Shown piece by piece: positions 39,341 through 49,500 of a stretch of DNA of 64,000 nt; the stretch's first letter is position 1; every line of letters begins with the position of its first letter. The stretch spans positions 5,704,001-5,768,000 of the forward strand of contig CP036526.1 of assembly GCA_007741555.1 (NCBI GenBank). The letters run 5' to 3'. The stretch comes from Stieleria marina (GTDB lineage Bacteria; Planctomycetota; Planctomycetia; Pirellulales; Pirellulaceae). The position numbers and the translations under genes are program-made. The notes under the pieces are model-generated. The model ran no database searches and had not been told where the DNA came from. It saw nothing but the letters and a program-made list of their open reading frames with translations.

Positions 39341-42289
39341 GTGACGCCTCCAACAATAAAACCCGAGTGCCATTACCTCGGCTGGGATTCGCCCCTTTTG
39401 CCGCGCGCGGTTGATTACTTGCGTGATGCCTATGCCAGCGGAAATCGCTGGGACGCCAGCCGCTGTATCTGCGTTTTACCAGCGGCGCGAAGTACACGCC
39501 GACTTGCTTCGCTATTGCGATGGGAATCCGAAGAACAAGACTTCGATTTTCGATTGCCGGATATCATCACGGTCGGACAACTTGCCGAAAAACTCTACAC
39601 GCCCACCTATCCATTGGCATTGGATTTCGAGCAGACATTGGCTTGGTCAGACGTCCTGCGAAACATGAATCCGGACGACTTGCGACCGTTGGTGCCAACA
39701 CTCCCGCTGGCGGATGCCGTGAGCGCGTGGTTGGAGTTGGCCGGAACACTACGACGATTGCATAGCGAACTTGCGTCCAGTTCGCTGTCATTTGCAGACG
39801 TCGTCAAAGAGGCCGAAACAGAATCCGAACAGCGGCGTTGGAAATTGCTGGACCAACTGTTTGGCAGGTACTTGCAAACGCTGCAACAAGCAGGCGTCGC
39901 CGATCCCCACCAAGCTCGTCGCGACGCGATTGCTGCTCAGCAGTGCGGAACGCCACAGGACGTCATTCTGATTGGCACCACAGACTTGAGCGACGTCGTT
40001 ACGGAAATGCTTTTGAGCCTCCCGTCCAAGGTGATCTCGTTGGTCGCGGCTCCCGACACAGCAGCTGATCATTTCGATTCACTCGGCAGCGTAAAAACCT
40101 CGGCGTGGGTCGACTGCCAGCTGCCTCTACGCGACGAGCAGCTGATCCCGGCCGCTGACATCGCCGATCAGTCTGCCGCTGTCGCCGAAACACTTGCAGA
40201 GTTTGCGGATCTGTATGCCGCCGATCAAATCACTGTGGGAGTGACTGATGAATCCCAAGTCGGGCCAGTTGAAATCCATCTACGTGGCTGCGGGGTCCCA
40301 ACGTATCGTCACTTGGGCTGGTCGATCAGCCAAACCGCAGTGGGTCGATTATTCGATCTGACTGCGACCTACTTGCAACGTCAGAACTGGCAATCGCTGG
40401 CAGCGCTAGTGCGCCACGCTGATGTTCACACATGGTTGACGCAAAAGGCTGCGAAAGAGAACAACCAGAAAGCTCCCGTTGACTGGCTTCCGCAAATCGA
40501 TGCGTTGCTGGCCAACCACTTTCCGCGCCGCGTTGACGAACCACTTTCACCGAAAGCTGTCGAGGATTTCCCCATTGCGATCACAATCGCAGAGTGGATA
40601 AACGATTGGTTAAAGGATTTCTTGACCAGTGAAAAAGTTGCCAATCCCAAACCGCTTTCACATTGGAGCGGACTGGCACAGCAATGGCTCTGCCGCATTT
40701 ACGTCGACACACATTTCACAAGCGATGCCTCCGAATCGTCAGCCACGGTTGAATCCCCAACCCAAGCAGAACCAGCCACTCGGACAGAGCACGCGCTTAC
40801 CGCGACACAACGTTTGCTAGAGAGATTCACGTCGCTCAATGATCACCTAGACGTTGCCGTATCAGGCGCAATCGCATTTGAAATGCTGGCCCAGCGATTG
40901 GGCGATACGCGAATCGCTGACACAGCTGACCCGGGCGATGTAGAGATCCTCGGCTGGCTGGACTTGGCACTTGATGATGCGCCCGCAATGGTCGTGGTGG
41001 GCCTGAATCATCCGTTCGTCCCTGGTGCAATCACAAGCGATCCGTTTCTGCCTGGAACCTTGCGAACCCGTCTTCGGATGGTGGACAACGAACGACGTTA
41101 CGCTCGCGATGCGTACGCAATGCACTTGATGCTTTCGACTCGCAACAGCATCCGGTTTATCGTCGGGCAAAACTCTGCCGATGGTTCGCCCACACCGCCC
41201 AGTCGTCTGATAGCTGCCGCTCCACCGGTCGATTCAGCTCGCCGAATCCGCTATTTGCTGGGCGGCCAACGCACCAAGACAGTTGTAAAACACCAGTGGG
41301 ACAACCAAGTTAAAAATACGCAGCTGCCAATCCCTGCGTTGAACGCGGATCCGACGCGAGTCAAAACGATGAGCGTCACGGCATTTCGCGACTACATGGT
41401 TTGCCCGTATCGGTTCTATCTACGGCACGTTCTGAAGATGCGCCCTGTCGATGACTTGACCGGCGAATTGGCTGCCAACCAGTTTGGCGATCTCGTACAC
41501 GGAGCCCTTGAACGCTATGGACTATCAGATCAAAAAACACTGACGGACGTCAGCCAAATTGAATCTGCGTTGATCCAACATCTTCACGACTACGCCGCTG
41601 ACATTTACGCTGACAATGTGGCGATGGCAGTCAAACTGCAAGTCAAGCAAGCCGAAAAGCGATTGCAAGTCGTCGCCAAAGTCCAAGCTGAACGGATCGC
41701 CGCGGGCTGGCAAATCCGCGCTGCCGAAGCAAGCGTGAACGAAACGCCCACCAAAACCGCCGATGGCAAAGTCTTGCCAGGTGCCATCATCCAGCTTGAT
41801 GGTGAATCGAAGGGAGGGAAATCAATGGGAATTCGTGGCCGATTTGATCGCATCGACTACCATCCCGACACGGGCCGATGGGCAATTTTGGACTACAAAA
41901 CCCACGGGCACAAACCAGAGAAAAAGCATCTCAAGAAAACTGATGACGGCGATGAGTGGATCGACTTGCAGTTGCCGCTGTACCGCCTGATGGTTCCATT
42001 TTTGGGCATTGATGCACCGGCGTCGGATGTCGAATTGGGCTATTTCAACATCAGCGAGAAAGAAGAAGAAACGAAAATCAATATCGCCAATTTTTCCGAC
42101 GAACAGTTGGATGCGGCCGATGAAGTAGTTCACGAAATCATTCGTTCAATTCACGCGGGCAAATTTGATCCCACCGGCGATCGCGTCCAGTACGACGACT
42201 ACGACATGATCCTGCAAACCAGCATCACGCAGCGACAATTGATCACCGCCGAAAAAGCCGATGCAGTCGCCGTGGAGGAAAACAGATGA
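39341..42289 (+). CDS. AddB-like helicase-fold and PD-(D/E)XK nuclease
   Basis: The protein has 982 residues from GTG. The N-terminal two thirds resemble AddB, with CVLPAARSTRRL near 45-55 and no intact Walker A, so it probably scans DNA without using ATP. The nuclease domain begins at SVTAFRDYMVCPYRFYLRHV (about 677), and RGRFDRID and ILDYKTH at about 831-855 give the catalytic Asp and Asp-Tyr-Lys of the PD-(D/E)XK fold. Only the first of the four cysteines that bind the 4Fe-4S cluster in AddB is present, so the cluster is probably absent. It is likely the nuclease of a double-strand-break resection complex with the helicase gene downstream. Confidence 0.87.
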   Translation: MTPPTIKPECHYLGWDSPLLPRAVDYLRDAYASGNRWDASRCICVLPAARSTRRLASLLRWESEEQDFDFRLPDIITVGQLAEKLYTPTYPLALDFEQTLAWSDVLRNMNPDDLRPLVPTLPLADAVSAWLELAGTLRRLHSELASSSLSFADVVKEAETESEQRRWKLLDQLFGRYLQTLQQAGVADPHQARRDAIAAQQCGTPQDVILIGTTDLSDVVTEMLLSLPSKVISLVAAPDTAADHFDSLGSVKTSAWVDCQLPLRDEQLIPAADIADQSAAVAETLAEFADLYAADQITVGVTDESQVGPVEIHLRGCGVPTYRHLGWSISQTAVGRLFDLTATYLQRQNWQSLAALVRHADVHTWLTQKAAKENNQKAPVDWLPQIDALLANHFPRRVDEPLSPKAVEDFPIAITIAEWINDWLKDFLTSEKVANPKPLSHWSGLAQQWLCRIYVDTHFTSDASESSATVESPTQAEPATRTEHALTATQRLLERFTSLNDHLDVAVSGAIAFEMLAQRLGDTRIADTADPGDVEILGWLDLALDDAPAMVVVGLNHPFVPGAITSDPFLPGTLRTRLRMVDNERRYARDAYAMHLMLSTRNSIRFIVGQNSADGSPTPPSRLIAAAPPVDSARRIRYLLGGQRTKTVVKHQWDNQVKNTQLPIPALNADPTRVKTMSVTAFRDYMVCPYRFYLRHVLKMRPVDDLTGELAANQFGDLVHGALERYGLSDQKTLTDVSQIESALIQHLHDYAADIYADNVAMAVKLQVKQAEKRLQVVAKVQAERIAAGWQIRAAEASVNETPTKTADGKVLPGAIIQLDGESKGGKSMGIRGRFDRIDYHPDTGRWAILDYKTHGHKPEKKHLKKTDDGDEWIDLQLPLYRLMVPFLGIDAPASDVELGYFNISEKEEETKINIANFSDEQLDAADEVVHEIIRSIHAGKFDPTGDRVQYDDYDMILQTSITQRQLITAEKADAVAVEENR

Positions 42290-42492
42290 AAATTATTTTC
42301 CTATTGGGTCGACACTTCACGGCAACGAATGGCAAATTGAATCCGAGACGCTGCGTCATCGACGGGTTGTTTTTCGGCAAAGATTGTTCGGCGCAGACGA
42401 TCACCTCACATTGCTGGCACGTACTCAGGTGTCTTCAAGTGGTTTCCTCCTCCATTTTCTTCTCAGCTGCGAAAGGGCACGCCCATGTCTAG
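42286..42492 (+). CDS. small ORF of 68 aa between the AddB-like and AddA-like genes
   Basis: Its ATG overlaps the AddB-like stop by 4 bp (ATGA) and its end overlaps the AddA-like start by 8 bp. It begins MKIIFLLGRHFTATNG, has five Cys and a hydrophobic stretch near the end, and matches no family I know. The position suggests coupled translation, but it could be a chance frame filling a 195-bp gap. Confidence 0.3.
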   Translation: MKIIFLLGRHFTATNGKLNPRRCVIDGLFFGKDCSAQTITSHCWHVLRCLQVVSSSIFFSAAKGHAHV

Positions 42493-45181
42493 CTCGCAAC
42501 CCATGCTGTTCGACGATGCGGAACCAACGCCCGCAGAGAACCTATCGCCACTGGGAGATTTCCCTGCCCTGGCGCCGACGCTTGTTCGTGCGTCGGCTGG
42601 CACTGGCAAGACGTACCAGCTGACGGCTCGGTTGCTGAAAATCCTGCTACAAGGCGCGGCGCCGGAGACCATTCTGGCCACGACCTTTACACGCAAGGCC
42701 GCCGGCGAAATCCTCAATCGCTTGTTGCTGGCTTTGGCGAGCGCCGCGGACGAAAAAAACGACCAAGCGTTGTCCGATCTACAGCAACAAGTCGGCATCC
42801 CGTCACTTTCGCGACAGTCGTGCTTGAACCTGCTGGACAAACTCCTGCGAAACATTCACCGGCTGCGCATCAGCACGCTGGACAGTCTATTCGCACAGCT
42901 GGCACGTTCATTTCCGTTTGAACTGGGCCTGCCGCCTGCTTGGCGTTTGACCGACGAGATCGAAGAAGCATGGTTGCGAGAACGCGCGGTTGAATCAGTA
43001 ATCTCGACGCTTGAACCAGCCGAGATGATGACCCTGCTTGCGATGCTTGGCAAAGGCGAGGTGAAACGTTCGATCGCCTTCGAACTTCAACAAGTCGTCA
43101 CGACCGCCTATTCGCTCCAGCGCCAAAGCGACGCGAAAGTCTGGAACAAAATCAAAGCAACCAAGCTTCCCGAAAACGAGCTGATCACTCGGACGGCCGG
43201 CATATTCCGCCAAGCCGCTCCGAAACAAAAGTCGCTGGTAAAAAAGCTGGAAGCGATGGCCGAACTGCTGGAGACGCGACAGTTCGCACCGCTGACCGAT
43301 GAAACGTTGGTGACCAATGTTTTTAAAGCACGCAGCAGCAAAGAGCCTGTCAAACTGGGCCGTTCAAAATTTGACGAATCGCTGGATGAATCGTTCGACG
43401 TTTTGTACGCGATCGCAAAGAGTGAAATGCTTCGACTGCTGTGCGCTCAAAACGAAGCGACCGGTAGCGTGCTGGGAACTTACGATTATCACATTGGCCA
43501 GTTGAAACAAAGCTCGCGTGCCCTGGGGTTCAACGATGTTGCTGTCCGGCTGGCGAATCAGTTTGCCAAAGTCGATTCAGATTCGCTGACCAACCGCATG
43601 GACGGCGCGATCGATCACTTGCTGTTAGACGAATTCCAAGACACGTCTCCTATTCAATGGCAAGTGCTACGCCCGCTAGCGATGCGAGCGGCGTCGCAGG
43701 AAACCGGCACGGACAACCGGCAAGAATGGCGTGTTGACCGATCGTTCTTTTGCGTCGGCGATACCAAACAAGCGATCTACGGCTGGCGCGGCGGCGTCGC
43801 AGAAATTTTCGATGCGGTCGCGGATCAAATCGACGGCGTCCAAGAAGCCGAGCAGAATAAGAGCTTTCGCAGCAGCCCGGTTGTACTGGACGTTGTGACA
43901 CAAACGTTCAAGAATCTGAAGCGTCATCCATTGGCGGCATCGGCGTCGGGCGACATCATCCACAAAGCAACGCACGAAGCGAACGCGATCGTAGATTTCG
44001 CCAAGCGATTTCCGATCCACACGTCGGCCAAAGAAGAACTAGCTGGCTACGTCACGCTGCAAACGGCTCGCAAAGTCGACGGCGACGCTGCCGCTCGCAA
44101 GCAAGCGTGCTACGAAGACGCTGCGGATTTGATCGCCCAAATCAATCGCGACGCGCCCGACAAAACAATCGGTGTGCTAACACGTTCTAATTCGGTCGTC
44201 GCGCAGATCATTTTCTTACTGCAAGAAAGAGGCGTGCACGCCAGTCAAGAAGGCGGCAACCCACTGACTGATTCGGTCGCAGTGGAGCTGATCCTTTCCG
44301 CACTGATGTGCGCCGAACACCCCGGCGATTTACGCTGGGCGTTTCATATCCAGCAATCGCCGCTGGGAGAGTTCCTGGAAACAGAATCGGACAGTACGCC
44401 GGGCAGTACATCGGGCCATTCCTCTTCCTGCAAGCTGGGCAATCGCGTTCGCAAGCTTGTCGAAGAACATGGGCTTTCCGAATCGATCGAAATTTTGGCG
44501 GGCAAGCTAGCTCCGAATTGTGACCGTCGCGAAACGCTGCGATTGCGGCAACTGACTCAGTTGGCAATGACTTACCAACAAAACGCGGCGCCACGACTAC
44601 GCGATTTTGTGCGTCTGGTTCGGGAGAAACGCGTCGAGCGTCCGCAACGGGCTCCGGTCCGAGTGATGACGGTCCACCAAGCCAAGGGCCTTGAGTTTGA
44701 TGCAGTGGTGCTACCCGAATTTGATTCGGCCCTGACGCGGGGCGGGTCGGGCTGCGTTGCTGACGTGCCGGATTTGGGGCAACCGCCCAAAGCAATCACC
44801 CGCAGCGTCAAACAAGCTGCTTGGCATTTCCTGCCGCGTGCTTGGCAACAGGCTTTCGGGGATCAAGCTGCTGGCGAGATGACCGAAGCGATGTGTTTGA
44901 TGTACGTCGCCATGACGCGGGCCAAACAGGCGTTGCACATCGTGATCCAACCACCAACCAAGTCCGCCTTCGAGACAAAGACACCCTCGTCGCTGCTGTA
45001 TCATTCGCTCGAATGCGAAGAGGATCCCACGCAAGGCCGAGTGACTTTGTTTGAAACAGGCGACCCGAATTGGTACCAAGAGGGCGAGACTCCAGCTAAA
45101 AAAACAGACGAAGTCGTGGTCGAAAAAGCAATCCAGTTTCAACCGCTGCCCCCCGTGCCCCGACGCAACCGGATCGATTAA
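42485..45181 (+). CDS. AddA-like UvrD-family helicase without C-terminal nuclease
   Basis: This 898-residue SF1A helicase has Walker A ASAGTGKTYQLT near 37-48, TTFTRKAAGEI, Walker B LLLDEFQDTSPIQW near 379, GDTKQAIYGWRGG near 424, VMTVHQAKGLEFD near 727 and YVAMTRAKQALH near 805. It ends about 90 residues later in a polar tail. AddA proteins usually carry a further 250-300 residues with a nuclease; that is missing here. With the preceding gene it forms an AddAB-like pair that should have one nuclease. It unwinds DNA from ends in recombinational repair. Confidence 0.9.
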   Translation: MSSSQPMLFDDAEPTPAENLSPLGDFPALAPTLVRASAGTGKTYQLTARLLKILLQGAAPETILATTFTRKAAGEILNRLLLALASAADEKNDQALSDLQQQVGIPSLSRQSCLNLLDKLLRNIHRLRISTLDSLFAQLARSFPFELGLPPAWRLTDEIEEAWLRERAVESVISTLEPAEMMTLLAMLGKGEVKRSIAFELQQVVTTAYSLQRQSDAKVWNKIKATKLPENELITRTAGIFRQAAPKQKSLVKKLEAMAELLETRQFAPLTDETLVTNVFKARSSKEPVKLGRSKFDESLDESFDVLYAIAKSEMLRLLCAQNEATGSVLGTYDYHIGQLKQSSRALGFNDVAVRLANQFAKVDSDSLTNRMDGAIDHLLLDEFQDTSPIQWQVLRPLAMRAASQETGTDNRQEWRVDRSFFCVGDTKQAIYGWRGGVAEIFDAVADQIDGVQEAEQNKSFRSSPVVLDVVTQTFKNLKRHPLAASASGDIIHKATHEANAIVDFAKRFPIHTSAKEELAGYVTLQTARKVDGDAAARKQACYEDAADLIAQINRDAPDKTIGVLTRSNSVVAQIIFLLQERGVHASQEGGNPLTDSVAVELILSALMCAEHPGDLRWAFHIQQSPLGEFLETESDSTPGSTSGHSSSCKLGNRVRKLVEEHGLSESIEILAGKLAPNCDRRETLRLRQLTQLAMTYQQNAAPRLRDFVRLVREKRVERPQRAPVRVMTVHQAKGLEFDAVVLPEFDSALTRGGSGCVADVPDLGQPPKAITRSVKQAAWHFLPRAWQQAFGDQAAGEMTEAMCLMYVAMTRAKQALHIVIQPPTKSAFETKTPSSLLYHSLECEEDPTQGRVTLFETGDPNWYQEGETPAKKTDEVVVEKAIQFQPLPPVPRRNRID

Positions 45182-45265
45182 GACATAATGCAATGAGCCG
45201 GCGCCGCCGTCTTCCGCTCGCTCAGGCCGCGTGTTCACTGAATCTAGCTCCGCAGCATTTCCCCA

Positions 45266-46558
45266 ATGACAAAACGCCGTATCTTGCACGCTGCTGACAT
45301 CCATCTGGATAGTCCGTTGCAAAAACTCAGTCAGTACGAAGACGCTCCCGTTCAGCAGATCCGCGATGCGTCGCGTGATGCCTTGAACAACCTGACAGAC
45401 CTTGCCATCGACCAAGCTGTCGACTTGGTTGTAGTTGCTGGCGACTTATACGACGGAAACTGGAAAGAAACGCGCACCGGCATGTTTTTCGTCAAGCAGG
45501 CAACGAAACTGCGTGACGCCGGCATCCCGATTCTGGTCATCCGCGGCAATCACGACGCCGCGAACATCATGACCAACTCATTGCCGCTACCTGCCAATCC
45601 GGACGGTAGCCCGATCATGATGGCGGACGAAAAAGTCGACACGCGCGTGTTCGACGACTTGGGCATCGCCGTGCACGGTCGATCGTTTGGCAAACGGGCA
45701 GAGAAGGACGGCATGGTAAAACACTACCCGTCGCCTCATAGCGGAATGTTCAACCTGGGTCTCCTGCACACCAGTTTGCTCGGTGGTGATGGGCACGACC
45801 CGTATGCTCCTTGCACTCCCGCTGAACTGACCAACAAAGAGTACGACTATTGGGCTCTCGGCCACATTCACGTACGCGGCGAACATGGCGTCGCCGACGG
45901 GGCACCGATCGTCTTCAGTGGCAACATTCAGGGACGACACATCAATGAAACGGGCGAGAAAGGTTGCATCCTGGTCGACATCGATGACAAGAACCAAACG
46001 AAACGGACGTTTCATCCGTTAGATGTCGCTCGCTGGGAACTCTGTTCGATCGACGCGTCTGAGATGCAAAGCACGGACGATCTGCTGGAAGCGTTTGGCG
46101 ACTGGCTTGCCAAGCAGCTTCCCCAAGTCGGCGATCGGCTGCTGGTAACGCGAGTGCGTGTGCACGGAAATTCACCGCTCCACAATAAACTGCACCAACG
46201 GAGTCGCCACATCGAGGACGAACTACGTGCCATCACGATCAGCCATGGCGAAGGACAGACATGGCTGGAGACATTTCGTGTCCGCACTAATGTAATTGCC
46301 GACGCGTCCCTGAGTGTTGATATGGAAGGACCGATGAAAAGTCTGTCGCACGTGGTCGGTGATTTGAAATCAGATCCAGAACTAGCGGCAATCGTCGCAA
46401 CGGAGTTACGCAATCTTGCGGGCAAGCTGCCAACCGAAGTCTCGTTGTGCGACGAGATCGGCGAAGACGCATCACAGTGGGCACAGGAATTGATCGCAGC
46501 CGCGTCAGCTGACTTAGTTGGACGACTACAAGGGAACGGACAGGAGGCAGGCCAATGA
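45266..46558 (+). CDS. metallophosphoesterase, YhaO-like (SbcD/Mre11 superfamily)
   Basis: This 430-residue protein has all five calcineurin-like phosphoesterase motifs: AADIHLDSP, GDLYDGN, RGNHD, LLHTS and GHIHVRG, which bind two metal ions. The C-terminal 180 residues form a partner-binding region. The sequence fits YhaO better than classical SbcD because of the HAADIHLDSPL start and the layout with a YhaN partner. It would cut DNA ends or hairpins with the ATPase encoded next. Its stop overlaps that ATG by 4 bp. It follows the AddA-like gene by 84 bp. Confidence 0.9.
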   Translation: MTKRRILHAADIHLDSPLQKLSQYEDAPVQQIRDASRDALNNLTDLAIDQAVDLVVVAGDLYDGNWKETRTGMFFVKQATKLRDAGIPILVIRGNHDAANIMTNSLPLPANPDGSPIMMADEKVDTRVFDDLGIAVHGRSFGKRAEKDGMVKHYPSPHSGMFNLGLLHTSLLGGDGHDPYAPCTPAELTNKEYDYWALGHIHVRGEHGVADGAPIVFSGNIQGRHINETGEKGCILVDIDDKNQTKRTFHPLDVARWELCSIDASEMQSTDDLLEAFGDWLAKQLPQVGDRLLVTRVRVHGNSPLHNKLHQRSRHIEDELRAITISHGEGQTWLETFRVRTNVIADASLSVDMEGPMKSLSHVVGDLKSDPELAAIVATELRNLAGKLPTEVSLCDEIGEDASQWAQELIAAASADLVGRLQGNGQEAGQ

Positions 46559-49500
46559 TCATCCAGCGATTAGACCTGAAAGCGTTCGGCGGCTTCACTG
46601 ATTTTTCGATCGACTTATCGGGTGGCCCCAACCGATTTCACATTGTTTACGGCCCCAACGAATCCGGAAAATCCACCAGCCTGCGCGCAATCAACTCATT
46701 CCTATTTGGCTTTCCACGCAGCACGGACGACAACTACCTTCACCCAAACACCAAACTTCGCGTGGGCGGTGTTCTGGAAGACGAGCAAGGGCAAACTCTT
46801 GAATGCGTGCGCAAAAAGGGAACGAAAGGAACACTTCGCGCGGCGGATGACAAAACGGTCGTCGACGAATCGGTTCTCAGCGAATTGCTGGGCGGCGTCG
46901 ACCGCGAGACGTTCGAGCATCGGTTTGGATTGTCCCACGATGAACTGGTACGTGGCGGATCGCAAATCATCCAAGGCGGCGGCGACCTGGGCAGCATCTT
47001 GTTCGCAGCTGGTGCCGGTGTCGATCGCCTGCGAGAAATCCAGTCCGAACTAGGCAACCTTTGCTCCACGTTGTTTGTGCCAGGTGGCACCAAAGGCGCG
47101 ATCAACCAAACGGTCAAAGTGTTTCGCGAACAAAAGAAAGAACTCTCCGGCACACAGGTTTCACCAGCCGAATACGAACAACGCAAAGACGACCTGCAAG
47201 TCAAAGTCGACGAGATCGAAGAGATCCAAGCCGAACTGAAAAGCGTCGCGACCGAATTGGCTTCCCTCACGCGACTACGTGATGCAATGCCATTGATTCC
47301 CAAATGGAAATCTATCCAAGAAAGCCTGCGACAAGTTGGCGAAGCTCCGCTGCTGGATGGTGACTTTATCGAACGACGGCGATCAACGCAGGAACGCCTG
47401 GAAAACGCGACGCGACAACAGCATGAGCTTTCGGAACGGCGCCAGAAACTGCAAAACGAACTGGCTGAATTACCAGACGATTCGGCGGTCATCGTTTATC
47501 AATCGCAAATCGAATCGTTATTTCAAAAACTTGGTGCACGCGAAGAAGCCAGCGAACAACGCACCGACCTAGAAAAAACCTGCCAGCGTCTCGAACGCCA
47601 TATTCGCGAAAAACTGCGCGACTTGAATGCAGAACTGCCTCCCACGGATGACCAGGCAGATGCGATCGATCAGGCGGTCGAAAAACTGCGACTCAGCGAG
47701 GCGATTCAAGCTCGCGTTGACGAACTCGCGTTGAAGCACGACGCGCTGGTGACGCAGCGAAACGACGCCGAAGCCAGCGTCGACGCATTATCCCGGCGAA
47801 TCGAATCACTGCAGGTCGAACTGGCTGCGAACGACGACGGAGCAGACCCGGAATCTTTGAGCGAATTGCTGGAATCAGTCGGCAAACCGGATGTATTGAT
47901 CGATCGCCTGTCACAGCAACAAGCGGACGCTGATCGTTCCAAGCGAACTTGCCAAGCAATTCACCAACGGTTGACCGGAATTGAGCTTTCGTTCGAGCAG
48001 GCAGCCAAGCTGCGTTTACCCAGCGAATCCGCGATCGAAGCAACTGCCGCACGAATGCGATCCAGCGAAGAAGCAGTCGCCGCCGCAAAAACACGCCAAG
48101 ACGAACTGACGCGAGAGCGTGACCAAGTCGATCGGCGGATCAAAACACAGCAAGCCAGTCAGCCCCTACCAACGCTCGCGGAACTTCAGCAAGTCAGACT
48201 CGATCGCGACGAACTGGTCAGCAAGCTATCTGCTGCGGTTGGCGATGAAGACGTCAGTCTTGCACAAGTGGAAACGCTACGAACAGCGATCTCTCATGCT
48301 GACAAAATAGTGGATGAGATCCATGCACATCACGAACAGGTGCATCAGCGTTCGTTGGATTTGGCAGAGCGAGACGAACTTAGCGAAGAGATATCCCAAA
48401 ACGAACTTACCATCGAATCAACCGTCGAACTTTCAGAGGCGGCCGAACAAGAATGGTACGCCGTGTGGCAGAGCATTGGCGTGGCAGCGGATACGCCCAA
48501 ACGCATGCTTCGTTGGGTAGCCGACCACGCACAACTAGTGGAGAACGTCGGGCAATGGAATGAAGAAGCCAATCGTCTAAGCGAGATCCAACGGCGCGTC
48601 GACACTTGCTGCCGACGACTGAGTGCAGCGTTGGGAGTCAAACAGCTAGCGGGAGCGAAACCGGTTGATCAACCCTCCGACGGCCCGACGCTGTTTGACG
48701 ACATCCCCGAACCAGTCGTGGATTCCACCAGCTTTGCCGAACTCTATCAGAAAGCCTGTAGCTTGCGACGCAAGCTTTCGGATGCTCGGCAACAACGGCT
48801 GGATCTGCAAAAGCGTCTCTTGGAAGCCAAACAGAAAATGCCCGACGCCCAGTCAAACTTGCAAGCCAAGGAGAAACTGGTGGCCGCATGGCAGAAAGAT
48901 TGGAAAACGATCACCGAATCGTTCACTCAAGCCGATGACACCGCTCCGACGATCGTGGTTGAATTGGTCCGCGATATCAACTCTTTGACCGCTCAAAAGA
49001 AAGAGCGAGACATCGTCGCAAAACGCATTGCTTCGATCCTCCGCAACGAACAAGAGTTTTCGGAGATGGTGCGCAAACTGGCGACAAACATCAACCAGGG
49101 CTCCGCTACCGATTCTGCCGACAGGAATCCCCATGAAACAATTCGCGAATTGTTTCAGCGACTGCAGGCAGAGCGTTCAGCAGCAGCCCGACGCGATTCA
49201 CTTCGGCAACAGATCGATGACGTAAATGCCAAACTAGACAGAGCGAGCGAAATCCACCGCGAATGCGGAACGGCTTTGACGCAGCTTTGTATCGAAGCGG
49301 CCTGCGAATCACCGGGCGACTTAATTGAAATCGAACGAAGAAGTACCTCCCGCCGCGAATACCTACGTCAGAGCACCGAAACGGAAGACAAGCTACGCCT
49401 CTTGGCCGCCGGCGAATCGATCGACGATTTGATCCGCCGAGCCGATGACCAAGACGAGGGCGTATTGAGCGTGGAGATCAAATCCAAGTCACGTTTACTG

